DNA of 10,662 bases from RGIG3994 sp964461635 (lineage in GTDB: Bacteria; Bacillota; Clostridia; Oscillospirales; CAG-272). A program made the translations under genes and the position numbers. Of this stretch, positions 1 to 6,976 are shown piece by piece. Each line of letters begins with the position of its first letter. The stretch's first letter is position 1. The stretch lies in contig CAYWVC010000047.1 in NCBI GenBank assembly GCA_964461635.1, positions 1-10,662 of the forward strand, in the 5' to 3' direction. The notes under the pieces are model-generated. The model made no database searches and had not been told where the DNA came from. It saw only the letters and a list, made by a program, of their open reading frames with translations.

Positions 1-99
1 GCCTTTGAAGAAGATTTCGTCGAAAGCAAATGGTTCAATGCAACCGTTTACGAGTCGAAAGAGCAGCGCAAAGAAATCGAAGCATTGCTCGCGGGATAA
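1..99 (+). CDS. C-terminal fragment of an unrecognised protein
   Basis: Frame 1 is open from the first base and ends with TAA at 97-99, giving 32 residues that begin AFEEDFVESKWFNATVY and end EIEALLAG. The start lies outside the window. The tail is charged and probably helical (KEQRKEIEALLAG), with no membrane segment. I cannot assign a family from this much sequence. It runs toward the opp operon, so the two transcription units converge on the space 100-324. A short hairpin (CGGGC 104-108 / GCCCG 111-115) starts 5 bases after the stop but has no T-run; it is also the tail of the repeat described below. That the frame is coding is inferred from its uninterrupted reading and its stop beside a repeat boundary. 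Confidence 0.55.
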   Translation, partial: AFEEDFVESKWFNATVYESKEQRKEIEALLAG

Positions 100-101
100 G
101 G

Positions 102-280
102 GTCGGGCAAGCCCGCGACCAATTCTCGCGGTTTGTTCACCGAATTTGTTCATCATCACCTGAAACGATAGTTTTTGCTAAAGCGATACTTTTTCTGTGT
201 CCCTCACCCTTAGCAAAAAATTGTTTAAATTCTTCGAAGGGGTGTGGGGAAACCTTCTTCTAAGAAGGTTTCCCCACGCT
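102..280 (-). repeat. Structured dispersed repeat, left copy
   Basis: Read on the minus strand from 280 down to about 102, this segment aligns along its length with plus-strand 9849-10030. Shared blocks include the head palindrome, AAGAATTTAAAC, TTTTTGCTAAG followed by GTGAGG, GGTGATGAT, AAACCGCGAGAATTGG (119-134 here, 9999-10014 there) and GCGGGCTTGCCCG. Three stem-loops are visible: a perfect 16-bp head (244-259 / 262-277), a perfect 10-bp middle stem (172-181 / 210-219) and a 5-bp tail (104-108 / 111-115). It fills the space between the upstream plus-strand gene and the operon and encodes no convincing protein. It may be a mobile miniature element, an RNA-level structure or both. Confidence 0.8.
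244..277. terminator. Perfect 16-bp hairpin, possible convergent terminator
   Basis: Arms 244-259 and 262-277 are exact reverse complements with a two-base centre. On the plus strand the stem is followed by GCTTTTGTATTCTTTT, a loose T-rich tail that could end transcription from the gene stopping at base 99. On the minus strand, which is the operon direction, the stem lies 48 bases after the last stop codon but is followed by ACACCCCTTC, which is not a good U-tract. It is the head of the dispersed repeat, so a terminator role is inferred from position and stem strength only. Confidence 0.45.
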
Positions 281-293
281 TTTGTATTCTTTT

Positions 294-315
294 AAGAAAG
301 TTTCCCCCGAGCTTT
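294..315 (-). repeat. Partial third copy of the repeat head
   Basis: These 22 bases are identical to the reverse complement of 9849-9870, the operon-proximal arm of the right-hand repeat. Only one arm is present, so it cannot fold alone. It lies between the end of the operon (stop at 325) and the full left copy, in the same orientation as that copy. It looks like a remnant left by duplication or partial excision of the repeat. Confidence 0.7.
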
Positions 316-324
316 TGTTTATTT

Positions 325-753
325 TCAAACGCACAGCGAGATAATCAGCATTACCACGCTCAAGGCGATCGACGCGCCGCCGAGGATCAGGACCTGCGGG
401 AACCACGTTCTGCCACGCTCGTCCTTTGCCGTTTTATAGTCGTAGTAGCTCTCGTACTTTTTCTTTTGTTTCGTCGGCATCAGCGAATGGAGCGAAAAGT
501 TCGTAAAAAGGTAGGTCACGGTATCGAACCCGCCCCTTGACGCGACAAAGCTCAGTCCGCCGAAGCTCGCAAGGAGCACGCCGGGGACAAAGAAGACGTC
601 GCACAGCCGTTCAAAGACCTCGGCGGTGCTTTCGGCACCGAAAACGTCGGTGACGAAGAGCATCGCGACGGTCAGCACGGCGAGGGTCGGCAAAGCCCAG
701 ATCAGGCTTGATCCCCCGCCGCGCTTGCCGTCACGCTTTCCCGTATCAGCCAT
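325..753 (-). CDS. Small three-helix membrane protein, DUF3899-like, last gene of the opp operon
   Basis: A protein of 142 aa if the ATG at 753 is used. A TTG twelve bases upstream is in frame but less likely. Three hydrophobic segments are visible, at about residues 17-35, 52-70 and 120-141. A basic N-terminus (KRDGKRGG) and a basic loop between the second and third segments (KQKKKYESYYDYK) predict both on the cytoplasmic side. Segment two ending in a Gly-rich stretch, then the FDTVTYLF and KKKYESYYDYK patterns before the last helix, resemble the DUF3899 family of Firmicutes membrane proteins; this is from memory, not a search. The ATG overlaps the oppF stop by 8 bases (ATGGCTGA) with no strong ribosome site, so translation is probably coupled to oppF. 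Function is unknown; its place suggests an accessory to the transporter or simple co-transcription. Confidence 0.75.
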   Translation of the reverse strand: MADTGKRDGKRGGGSSLIWALPTLAVLTVAMLFVTDVFGAESTAEVFERLCDVFFVPGVLLASFGGLSFVASRGGFDTVTYLFTNFSLHSLMPTKQKKKYESYYDYKTAKDERGRTWFPQVLILGGASIALSVVMLIISLCV

Positions 754-1969
754 CGTTGCGGGCAAGGATCGCCTTGTACTTCTTATACTCGGCGTCGTTA
801 CAGTAGACGAAGTGCCCTGTGGCGACCTCCCTCATTGAGGGCTTGTCGGTCGAATAGTCGTGCTCTGCCAACGGATTATACTCTATTCTCGTCCTTAATT
901 TCTCATATTCCGGGTCGGGCAAGGGTATCGCCGACAGCAACGAGCGCGTGTACGGATGCAACGGATGGCGGAAGAGCTCATCGGAGTCGGCAAGCTCGAC
1001 CATCTTTCCGAAATACATAACGCCTATGCGGTCGGAGAAGTATTTCACCACCGAAAGGTCGTGCGCAATGAAGAGGATCGTAAGCCCGAGACGGTCGCGC
1101 AGGTCGTTCAGCAGGTTGATAACCTGCGCCTGCACCGACACGTCGAGCGCCGATACCGGCTCGTCCGCTATTATCAGTTCCGGGTTCATAATGACCGACC
1201 GAGCCACGCCTATGCGCTGACGCTGACCGCCCGAGAATTCGTGCGGATATCGGTCGGCGTGCTCACTGACGAGCCCGACGAGGTCAAGCATTTCGTAGAC
1301 CCGGCGGTTGATCTCCTCACGGTTGTGCTCACCGCGGATCACAAGTCCCTCCGAAATGATCTCACGCACAGTCATACGCGGATTGAGCGAGGCTATCGGA
1401 TCCTGAAAGATCATCTGTATCTGGGTCACGAGCTTGGTCTTTTTTGCCTTTTTCAGCTCGGCGCGGTACTCGCGGCGGAGCTCGGCATTCTTTTCGTCTG
1501 CCGCAAGCAACGGGGCGTACTTCTCCCTGACCGCAAGCGTCTGACGGCGCTGATAGATCCGGTCGCAGTGCTTCTGATCGTACTTCGCGCGGCGAAGCTC
1601 GCGGCTTATCTCCGCGGTCTTGGCTTTAAGCTCGCGCTTGAGTCCTTCGCGTTCCTCAGCCGATGCGTTGGCGATCTTTTCGCGATATTCTTCCTTTACG
1701 TCGGCAAGCTGCTTTTTATATCCCAGCGAGCCCGCGGCGATGCGGATGCCCTTGAAATATATGTCGCCGCCCGTGATATTGTAGAGCTTTATGATCGAGC
1801 GCCCGGTCGTTGTCTTGCCGCAGCCCGATTCCCCGACGAGGCCGAATGCCTCGCCCTTTTTTATCTCAAAGCTCACGTCATCGACCGCCTTGGTGCCGCC
1901 GAAATATTGGCAAAGATGCTCTACGCGCAAGAGGACCTCGCTGCTGTTCTTATCCGTTGCCATAGTCAT
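746..1969 (-). CDS. oppF: Peptide ABC transporter ATP-binding protein OppF with a charged insertion
   Basis: Cytoplasmic ATPase of 407 aa that would pair with OppD to power peptide import. Motifs in order: Walker A GESGCGKT at 46-53, Q-loop MIFQDP at 186-191 followed by ASLNPRMTV, signature FSGGQRQR at 245-252, Walker B LIIADEP at 265-271, D-loop SALD at 273-276, H-switch His at 303, then HPLHPYTRSLLSAIP typical of the OppF C-terminus. Ordinary OppF has about a dozen residues between the first beta-sheet region and the Q-loop; here residues about 79-180 form a roughly 100-residue Lys/Arg/Glu-rich helical insertion, predicted coiled coil. The gene overlaps the oppD end by 20 bases. AGGAGG at 1974-1979 lies 4 bases before the ATG at 1969 and 10 before a second in-frame ATG at 1963, so the start is uncertain by two codons. 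Confidence 0.92.
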   Translation of the reverse strand: MTMATDKNSSEVLLRVEHLCQYFGGTKAVDDVSFEIKKGEAFGLVGESGCGKTTTGRSIIKLYNITGGDIYFKGIRIAAGSLGYKKQLADVKEEYREKIANASAEEREGLKRELKAKTAEISRELRRAKYDQKHCDRIYQRRQTLAVREKYAPLLAADEKNAELRREYRAELKKAKKTKLVTQIQMIFQDPIASLNPRMTVREIISEGLVIRGEHNREEINRRVYEMLDLVGLVSEHADRYPHEFSGGQRQRIGVARSVIMNPELIIADEPVSALDVSVQAQVINLLNDLRDRLGLTILFIAHDLSVVKYFSDRIGVMYFGKMVELADSDELFRHPLHPYTRSLLSAIPLPDPEYEKLRTRIEYNPLAEHDYSTDKPSMREVATGHFVYCNDAEYKKYKAILARNDG

Positions 1970-4127
1970 CCTGCCTCCTGTTCTTCATTCTTTCGATTCT
2001 GTCGGTGACGGTCTTCGGCGGATCGACGTGGGGCGCATCGGGATGAAGCAGCCACGTTGCCGCGTAATGGGTATCGGAGATGCGGAAGAGCGGCGGCTGG
2101 CGCTCAAAGTCGATCTTCATAGCGTACTTATTCCGCTCGGCGAAGGCGTCTCCCTTCGGCGGGTAGACCATCAGGGGCGGCGTGCCCGGGATCGAATCGA
2201 GCTTGTCACCCGTGTCAAGGTCGGGCATTGACGAAAGCAACGCCCACGTGTACGGATGCGCCGAGTGATAGAACACGTCGTTCGCCGTGCCGTATTCCAC
2301 GATCTTTCCCGCATACATAACCGCGATGCGGTCAGCCATATTTGCCACGACGCCGAGGTCGTGCGTGATGAATATTATCGAGAGCTGTCGCTCACGCTTC
2401 AGCTTATTGATGAGCTCAAGTATCTGCGATTGGATGGTCACGTCAAGCGCCGTCGTGGGCTCGTCGCAGATCAGTATATCCGGGTCGGCGGCCAGCGCGA
2501 TGGCTATGACTATCCTCTGCCGCATACCGCCCGAGAATTCGAAGGGATACTGATTGTATCTCTTACGCGGCTCGGAGATTCCGACCTCCTCCATCAGCTT
2601 GATGGCGCGCGCCTTCGCTATGCTCTTCGTGATCTTGTTGACCACGCCCGAGGCGTTCTCCTTCAAAAAGTCGATCATAGCCACCGTCTCGGCGTCGAAA
2701 TCGCGGGAGGAGTAGCTCTCCAGCTGCTCGGAGTAATGCTCGGTCACGCGGTCGAGCTTGCGAAGGATATCGTTCTTAGCCTCCTCAAGGTCGGTGATCG
2801 AGGCGGGAACGACCTCCTTTTCGGGGGTCTTGCCGCGTGCGACCTTTGCGTCGTACGCCGCCTTTTCCTTTTCATAGCGCGCCGCCTCGCGACGGTTTTT
2901 CTCTATCGAGGCAAAGTAGAGCTCTATCGACGCCCGCAATGAGCCGCCGAAGGTGTATGCCACGCCGTCCTTCACCCGTTCAAGCGGGTCGATCGAGGCA
3001 TCCACCGCCGCCTTCATCCGATCTGCCGCGGCAAGCCACGGACCTATCTTCGGTTCCCCGTCAAGGAAGACGCTTCGCTCGGATCTTATGATCCTTACCG
3101 CTTCCTCCTTGAGCGCCCTTGACTTTTCCGCCGAATGGATGATCCCGCGCTTGGCATCGTCTATAAAGTCGAGCATAAACTGCTCGTCAAGGTATCTGCG
3201 CATAAAGGCGTTGAGCTCTGCCACGGGCATATCGGGCAACGGATCCGCGGAGAAGGTCATATAGTAGCCCATAGCGAAGAAGTTCGGCTTTTCCTTCTCG
3301 GTTGCTTCTTTTAAAATCTTGCCGATCGCGGTCAGAACGCTTGCGGTCGAGGCGTAGGAGCCGTCCTTCGCCCGTCGGTCGGCTGTCAGAGCCGATTTTA
3401 CGCTCGGGATCAGCGAGCGCAGCTCGTCCTCCCTCTCGTCAACGACGTACTTGCCTATCGAGAGCTTTGCCTCGCGCACGATCTTGTTGACGCGGTAGGT
3501 CACGTCCTTCGCCCCGCGCTTGCTCATCTCAAAGGTCAGCGCGCCGATATCGTCGGCGGCGTCGCTTGCCGCCGAGCGGTGGCGGTTATATTCCGATTCA
3601 AGGTCAAGGTGCTTGTATTCGAATTTGTCAAAATTCTTGCATTTACGGGTCAGCTCGTTTGCCTTATTCGCGTCGTTCCCCGCGATGGCCTCGATCATAT
3701 TGAGGCGCAGACATTCAAGGTAAGAGTTGAAGAGCATCCTGCTCTCGCGCTGTCTCGCCTTGCCCTTGAGCACCATTGCCTCGGTCAGCTGTCTGCCGAT
3801 CTTGACGATGGGGTCAAGGCTGGACATAGGGTCCTGAAAGATCATTGCGATCTTGTCGCCGCGTATGCGGTGGAACTCCGCCTCCGAAAGCTTCAGAAGG
3901 TCCTTGCCGTCGTATACGATCTCGCCGCCCTCCACGATAGAGTTACCCGCGAGGATACCGAGGATCGCCTTCGACGTGACCGACTTCCCGGAGCCCGATT
4001 CGCCGACTATGGCGAGCGTTTCGCCCTTATAAAGATCAAAATCAATGCCGCGCACCGCCTGGAGCTTTCCGTTTGCCGTGCGGAAGGATACGGTGAGGTT
4101 CTTTACCTCAAGTTTTTTCTCCGCCAT
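1950..4127 (-). CDS. oppD: Peptide ABC transporter ATP-binding protein OppD with a ~375-residue insertion
   Basis: Cytoplasmic ATPase, 725 aa, about twice the usual OppD length. Visible motifs: Walker A GESGSGKS at 42-49, Q-loop MIFQDPMSSLDP at 95-106, signature FSGGMRQR at 531-538, Walker B ILICDEPT at 551-558, D-loop ALD at 560-562, H-switch His589, then HPYTWALLSSMP and the OppD C-terminal domain. Residues about 128-502 interrupt the helical subdomain between Q-loop and signature. The insertion is charged, mostly helical in appearance, and matches no domain I know. Flanking sequence (GRQLTEAMVLKGKA before, AKARAIKLMEEVGISEPRKR after) joins as in a normal OppD. The C-terminal cysteines that bind an iron-sulfur cluster in some OppD/DppD proteins are replaced (GDAFAERNKYAMKIDF), as I recall for Bacillus-type OppD. 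The start ATG shares one base with the oppC stop (TGATG), with GAGG four bases upstream, implying coupled translation. Confidence 0.92.
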   Translation of the reverse strand: MAEKKLEVKNLTVSFRTANGKLQAVRGIDFDLYKGETLAIVGESGSGKSVTSKAILGILAGNSIVEGGEIVYDGKDLLKLSEAEFHRIRGDKIAMIFQDPMSSLDPIVKIGRQLTEAMVLKGKARQRESRMLFNSYLECLRLNMIEAIAGNDANKANELTRKCKNFDKFEYKHLDLESEYNRHRSAASDAADDIGALTFEMSKRGAKDVTYRVNKIVREAKLSIGKYVVDEREDELRSLIPSVKSALTADRRAKDGSYASTASVLTAIGKILKEATEKEKPNFFAMGYYMTFSADPLPDMPVAELNAFMRRYLDEQFMLDFIDDAKRGIIHSAEKSRALKEEAVRIIRSERSVFLDGEPKIGPWLAAADRMKAAVDASIDPLERVKDGVAYTFGGSLRASIELYFASIEKNRREAARYEKEKAAYDAKVARGKTPEKEVVPASITDLEEAKNDILRKLDRVTEHYSEQLESYSSRDFDAETVAMIDFLKENASGVVNKITKSIAKARAIKLMEEVGISEPRKRYNQYPFEFSGGMRQRIVIAIALAADPDILICDEPTTALDVTIQSQILELINKLKRERQLSIIFITHDLGVVANMADRIAVMYAGKIVEYGTANDVFYHSAHPYTWALLSSMPDLDTGDKLDSIPGTPPLMVYPPKGDAFAERNKYAMKIDFERQPPLFRISDTHYAATWLLHPDAPHVDPPKTVTDRIERMKNRRQDDYGNG

Positions 4128-5677
4128 CAGTCCTCAACTCCTCTCGTCGACGGATTGAACGCATCTCTGAGTCCGTTACCGAACAGGTTGAACGAGATTA
4201 TCAGAAGCGATATGAAAATTGCCGGGAAGAATATCGCGTGCGGCGAGGTGGTCAGCACCGACTGCCCCTCCGACATCAGAACGCCTATGGTCGTTCCCGC
4301 AAATTCCGAAAGGTTTACGATGCCGAGGTAGGTGAGGTTCGTCTCCGAGCTTATTACCCCCGGGATCACGAGCGCACAGCTTGTGACTATCGTGCCGAGC
4401 GAGTTCGGGAATATGTGCTTGAACATCAGCCGCCAATCCGAGGCGCCGAGGGTCTTTGCCGCGTAGACGAACTCCTGATTCTTAAAGCGATAGAATTGCT
4501 GACGGGTCAGCGACGCCATACCGATCCAGCCCGTCAGGACGAATGCGAACAGGAATGATACCACGGTCCCGACCTTTTGCGCCAGATGAAGCTGGAAAAG
4601 CGTTGCAACGACGATAAACGGCACCCCCGAGAGGATATCCGCGATACGGTCGAGCACAAGGTCGATCGCCCCGCCGTAAAAGCCCTGTATCGCGCCGTAT
4701 ATTGCGCCGATCGTAAGGTTTATTGCCGATACGACCACCGCGAAGATGAGCGAAAAGCGCGCGCCGATTCCGATGGCGGTGCAGAGGTCCTGCCCCATCG
4801 AATTCGTGCCCATAATGAAGGAGGGCTCGCGTCCGCCGTTCAGATAACGGTAGTAGTTATAGTAATCCACGCGGCAACGGACCGCGCCCGACTTTGCCTC
4901 GCTGTAAATATACGAGCCGTCGTCGCCCTCGATCCGAAGGCTGTTATATTCCACCGGTCCCGCCACAGCTGCGTCGGTCGAATATGCCGGGATCAGATTT
5001 CCGTCGGCATCGTAGAGCGGATTGCCCTTCGCATCCTTAACCTTATACCAGATGTTGGCGTTATCGGTAATATCCTCTATATCCTGCGATCTGACGTAGG
5101 GATATATGATCTGCAGTCCCGTCTCGTTCTGATATTCCTGAAGCTTACGGAACTCATCGTAGGACATATTCTGATATCTTATACCTATTGCGTAGTAGGT
5201 GTTTTTCTCCACCTCGTAGAATTTCTTTTGCACCGTCTGCCCGCGCTCCTGCTCCTCAACCGTCTTTTCGCCGACGATGCGGATCACGGGATCGCGCCCG
5301 GTCTCAAGGTATATCGCGTTCAGCGAATCAAGCTGAGCCTGACTTAAGTCCACGCGGTTACTGCCGCTGAACAGCACGCTCTTCTTCTCGGCAAACGAGG
5401 GCAGGAAGGGCGGCATATTGACGTACACGTTGTCCTTGTCGTCAAGGGTGTAGCTTGACACGATCGGCGTGATGATCGCAAAGAGCACGAGGCACCCGAT
5501 AATCACCGCCGCAACGACCGACGACTTGTTCTTCTTGAACCTCAGCATCGCGTCGGCAAAGTACCCGCGCGACTTCGTTGCCAGCTTCTTATCGTGGATA
5601 ACGGCGTCCTTTTGCGCGAATTCGAACATCTCGGCGGGGATATGACCGTAATCCTTCTCAAATTTATTATTATCCAT
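4127..5677 (-). CDS. oppC: Peptide ABC transporter permease OppC with a large extracytoplasmic insertion
   Basis: Membrane permease of 516 aa; typical OppC is about 300. A cytoplasmic N-terminus of about 50 residues leads to a first membrane helix at about 52-75. The core permease starts near residue 288 (IMGTNSMGQDLCTAIGIGARFSL, matching the conserved GTDxxGRD region) and continues with several helices to about 500. The ABC-contacting EAA loop is clear at about 402-431 (EFVYAAKTLGASDWRLMFKHIFPNSL). Between helix 1 and the core lies a region of about 210 residues (78-287), rich in Tyr, Asp and Asn, which topology places outside the membrane. Its function is unknown; contact with OppA or substrate is inference. 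GGGAG at 5686-5690 lies 8 bases before the ATG. The oppB stop is 21 bases upstream. Confidence 0.92.
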   Translation of the reverse strand: MDNNKFEKDYGHIPAEMFEFAQKDAVIHDKKLATKSRGYFADAMLRFKKNKSSVVAAVIIGCLVLFAIITPIVSSYTLDDKDNVYVNMPPFLPSFAEKKSVLFSGSNRVDLSQAQLDSLNAIYLETGRDPVIRIVGEKTVEEQERGQTVQKKFYEVEKNTYYAIGIRYQNMSYDEFRKLQEYQNETGLQIIYPYVRSQDIEDITDNANIWYKVKDAKGNPLYDADGNLIPAYSTDAAVAGPVEYNSLRIEGDDGSYIYSEAKSGAVRCRVDYYNYYRYLNGGREPSFIMGTNSMGQDLCTAIGIGARFSLIFAVVVSAINLTIGAIYGAIQGFYGGAIDLVLDRIADILSGVPFIVVATLFQLHLAQKVGTVVSFLFAFVLTGWIGMASLTRQQFYRFKNQEFVYAAKTLGASDWRLMFKHIFPNSLGTIVTSCALVIPGVISSETNLTYLGIVNLSEFAGTTIGVLMSEGQSVLTTSPHAIFFPAIFISLLIISFNLFGNGLRDAFNPSTRGVED

Positions 5678-5698
5678 TGTAAAAGCTCCCTTCCCCGC

Positions 5699-6685
5699 TT
5701 ATTTTTTCGAGCCGACGCGGATACGCGGATCGATAAATCCGTAGCTGATATCCACGACGATGCTTGCCGCCAGCCCGATGACGGTGTAGAAGACCGTCAG
5801 CATCATAAACATCGGGTAGTCGCGTGCGGTTATCGAATTCAGATAGAGCTGCCCGACCCCGGGGACCGAGAATATGCGCTCTATGATCAGCGAGCCCGAC
5901 ATAATTCCTATAAATTCACCGAAAATGGAGGGCAGTACGACCACCATACAGTTCTTCATCGCGTGGCGGACGGTCGCCTGCGTCTTCGTCAAGCCCTTCG
6001 TCCGCGCAAGGAGCATAAACTCGCTCGTCAGCACCTCGGTGAGCTCGGCGCGGGTCGTGCGGGTAAAGCTTGCGATAACGCCGAAGGAGAGCGCCAGCAC
6101 CGCGGGCAGCATACTCCAGAAATACTGCGGAGCAAAGTACGACACGCCGCTTCCGAGGGGTTGTCCGTTCACCGTCGTGCCGAAGAGGAACGGGAACCAC
6201 CCGAGCTTGTACGCAAGTATATATTGGATCAGGAAGGCGTACACAAAGGACGGCACCGATATTGCCACCATCGTTACCGTTGATATGATATGATCGAACC
6301 ACGTATTCTTCTTCAGCGCCGCGAAGATACCGAGCACGATTCCGATCGGTATGCTCAGCAGTATGGAATACAGGTTCACAAGCATCGTTGCCGGCAGCTT
6401 CTCAAAGAAGAGGGTAACGACGTCCTGCCCTATATACAGCGAATCGCTGATGCCCCAGTCGAATTTCGTGATAACGTTCTTCAGAAAGATACCGAATTGC
6501 ACGAGGTAGGGCTTGTTATATCCGAGTGCCTCTCGCTTAGCCTCGATGATCGCGGTGTGCGGGTCACCGATCGGCAGGGATGGCATCGGGAGCATTCTTA
6601 TGAGCACGAAGCATATCAGCGTTATGATAAAGAGTGTCATAAGCATCAGCGCAATCCGTTGCAGTGCGTATTTTAAGCTTGACAT
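5699..6685 (-). CDS. oppB: Peptide ABC transporter permease OppB
   Basis: Membrane permease of 328 aa, normal size for OppB, which makes it the only transport subunit here without an obvious insertion. The N-terminus SLKYALQRIALMLMTLFIITLICFVLIRMLP is the usual first helix. Further hydrophobic segments lie near 100-123, 134-158, 190-206, 247-268 and 293-313. The EAA loop is at about 221-251 (SEFMLLARTKGLTKTQATVRHAMKNCM), and the end (DISYGFIDPRIRV) is typical. The ATG at 6685 is chosen because GGAG lies 7 bases upstream and homology begins there. The frame continues upstream to an ATG at 6844, but that 53-codon extension is low-complexity, lacks a ribosome site and overlaps the intergenic palindromes. 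Forms a heterodimeric channel with OppC. Confidence 0.93.
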   Translation of the reverse strand: MSSLKYALQRIALMLMTLFIITLICFVLIRMLPMPSLPIGDPHTAIIEAKREALGYNKPYLVQFGIFLKNVITKFDWGISDSLYIGQDVVTLFFEKLPATMLVNLYSILLSIPIGIVLGIFAALKKNTWFDHIISTVTMVAISVPSFVYAFLIQYILAYKLGWFPFLFGTTVNGQPLGSGVSYFAPQYFWSMLPAVLALSFGVIASFTRTTRAELTEVLTSEFMLLARTKGLTKTQATVRHAMKNCMVVVLPSIFGEFIGIMSGSLIIERIFSVPGVGQLYLNSITARDYPMFMMLTVFYTVIGLAASIVVDISYGFIDPRIRVGSKK

Positions 6686-6899
6686 AAAAGGTCTCCGTTC
6701 CGCCGCCGTGCGGCTGAATTCTCGTTGTTCTGCTTTTGCCGTCGGACTTGCCGTCCCGGCATTTCCCGTGGCAACAGTCGCTGCCCCGCTCTGTCGCGCG
6801 GCATATTGTTGCCATAGGAAATACCGCCGAATCGCGTTCGGCAAACGGGCAATATCGGGGATCCCCGGTTCCGGAGCTCCCCCCTGTAATATACCCGCA
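6686..6899. other. Part of the oppA-oppB intercistronic gap, no gene
   Basis: Most of the 291-base gap between the first two operon genes. Apart from short GC-rich palindromes (CGGGGATCCCCG at 6856-6867 and GGAGCTCC at 6873-6880) nothing here resembles a gene. Minus-strand frames across it lack ribosome sites and recognisable protein character. I see no second consensus promoter before oppB, so oppBCDF are probably transcribed through from the oppA promoter. Confidence 0.6.
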
Positions 6900-6932
6900 T
6901 ACCGGAACGGCTGAAAAACAGCCGTCCCGGTA
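6900..6932 (-). promoter_or_regulatory. Intercistronic stem-loop after oppA
   Basis: Fourteen-bp stem with one mismatch: TACCGGAACGGCTG at 6900-6913 pairs with CAGCCGTCCCGGTA at 6919-6932 around a five-base loop. It starts 45 bases after the oppA stop in the direction of transcription. No T-run follows, so it is not a classical terminator. In binding-protein operons such hairpins commonly block 3' decay or allow partial termination, raising the amount of binding protein over membrane subunits. That role here is inference. Confidence 0.6.
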
Positions 6933-6976
6933 ACGGTTAATTATTCGGTGCTTTTACCGTTTTGCGGCGCGTGAAC

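Noticed and set aside
956..2008. 350-codon plus-strand open frame opposite oppF
   Set aside because: It is antisense to a gene with complete ATPase motifs, has no ribosome site or recognisable domain, and arises from the codon bias of the real gene. The same applies to the long plus-strand frames at 3579-4331, 4577-5347 and 8267-9394.
1987..2160. Loss of the four iron-sulfur cysteines in the OppD C-terminus as a novelty
   Set aside because: The cysteine-free version (GDAFAERNKYAMKIDF) is, as far as I recall, usual in Bacillus/Clostridia-type OppD, so it marks lineage rather than novelty.
6686..6844. N-terminal extension of OppB to an upstream ATG
   Set aside because: The extra 53 codons are low-complexity, overlap intergenic palindromes and lack a ribosome site, whereas the ATG at 6685 has GGAG 7 bases upstream and starts at the conserved first helix.
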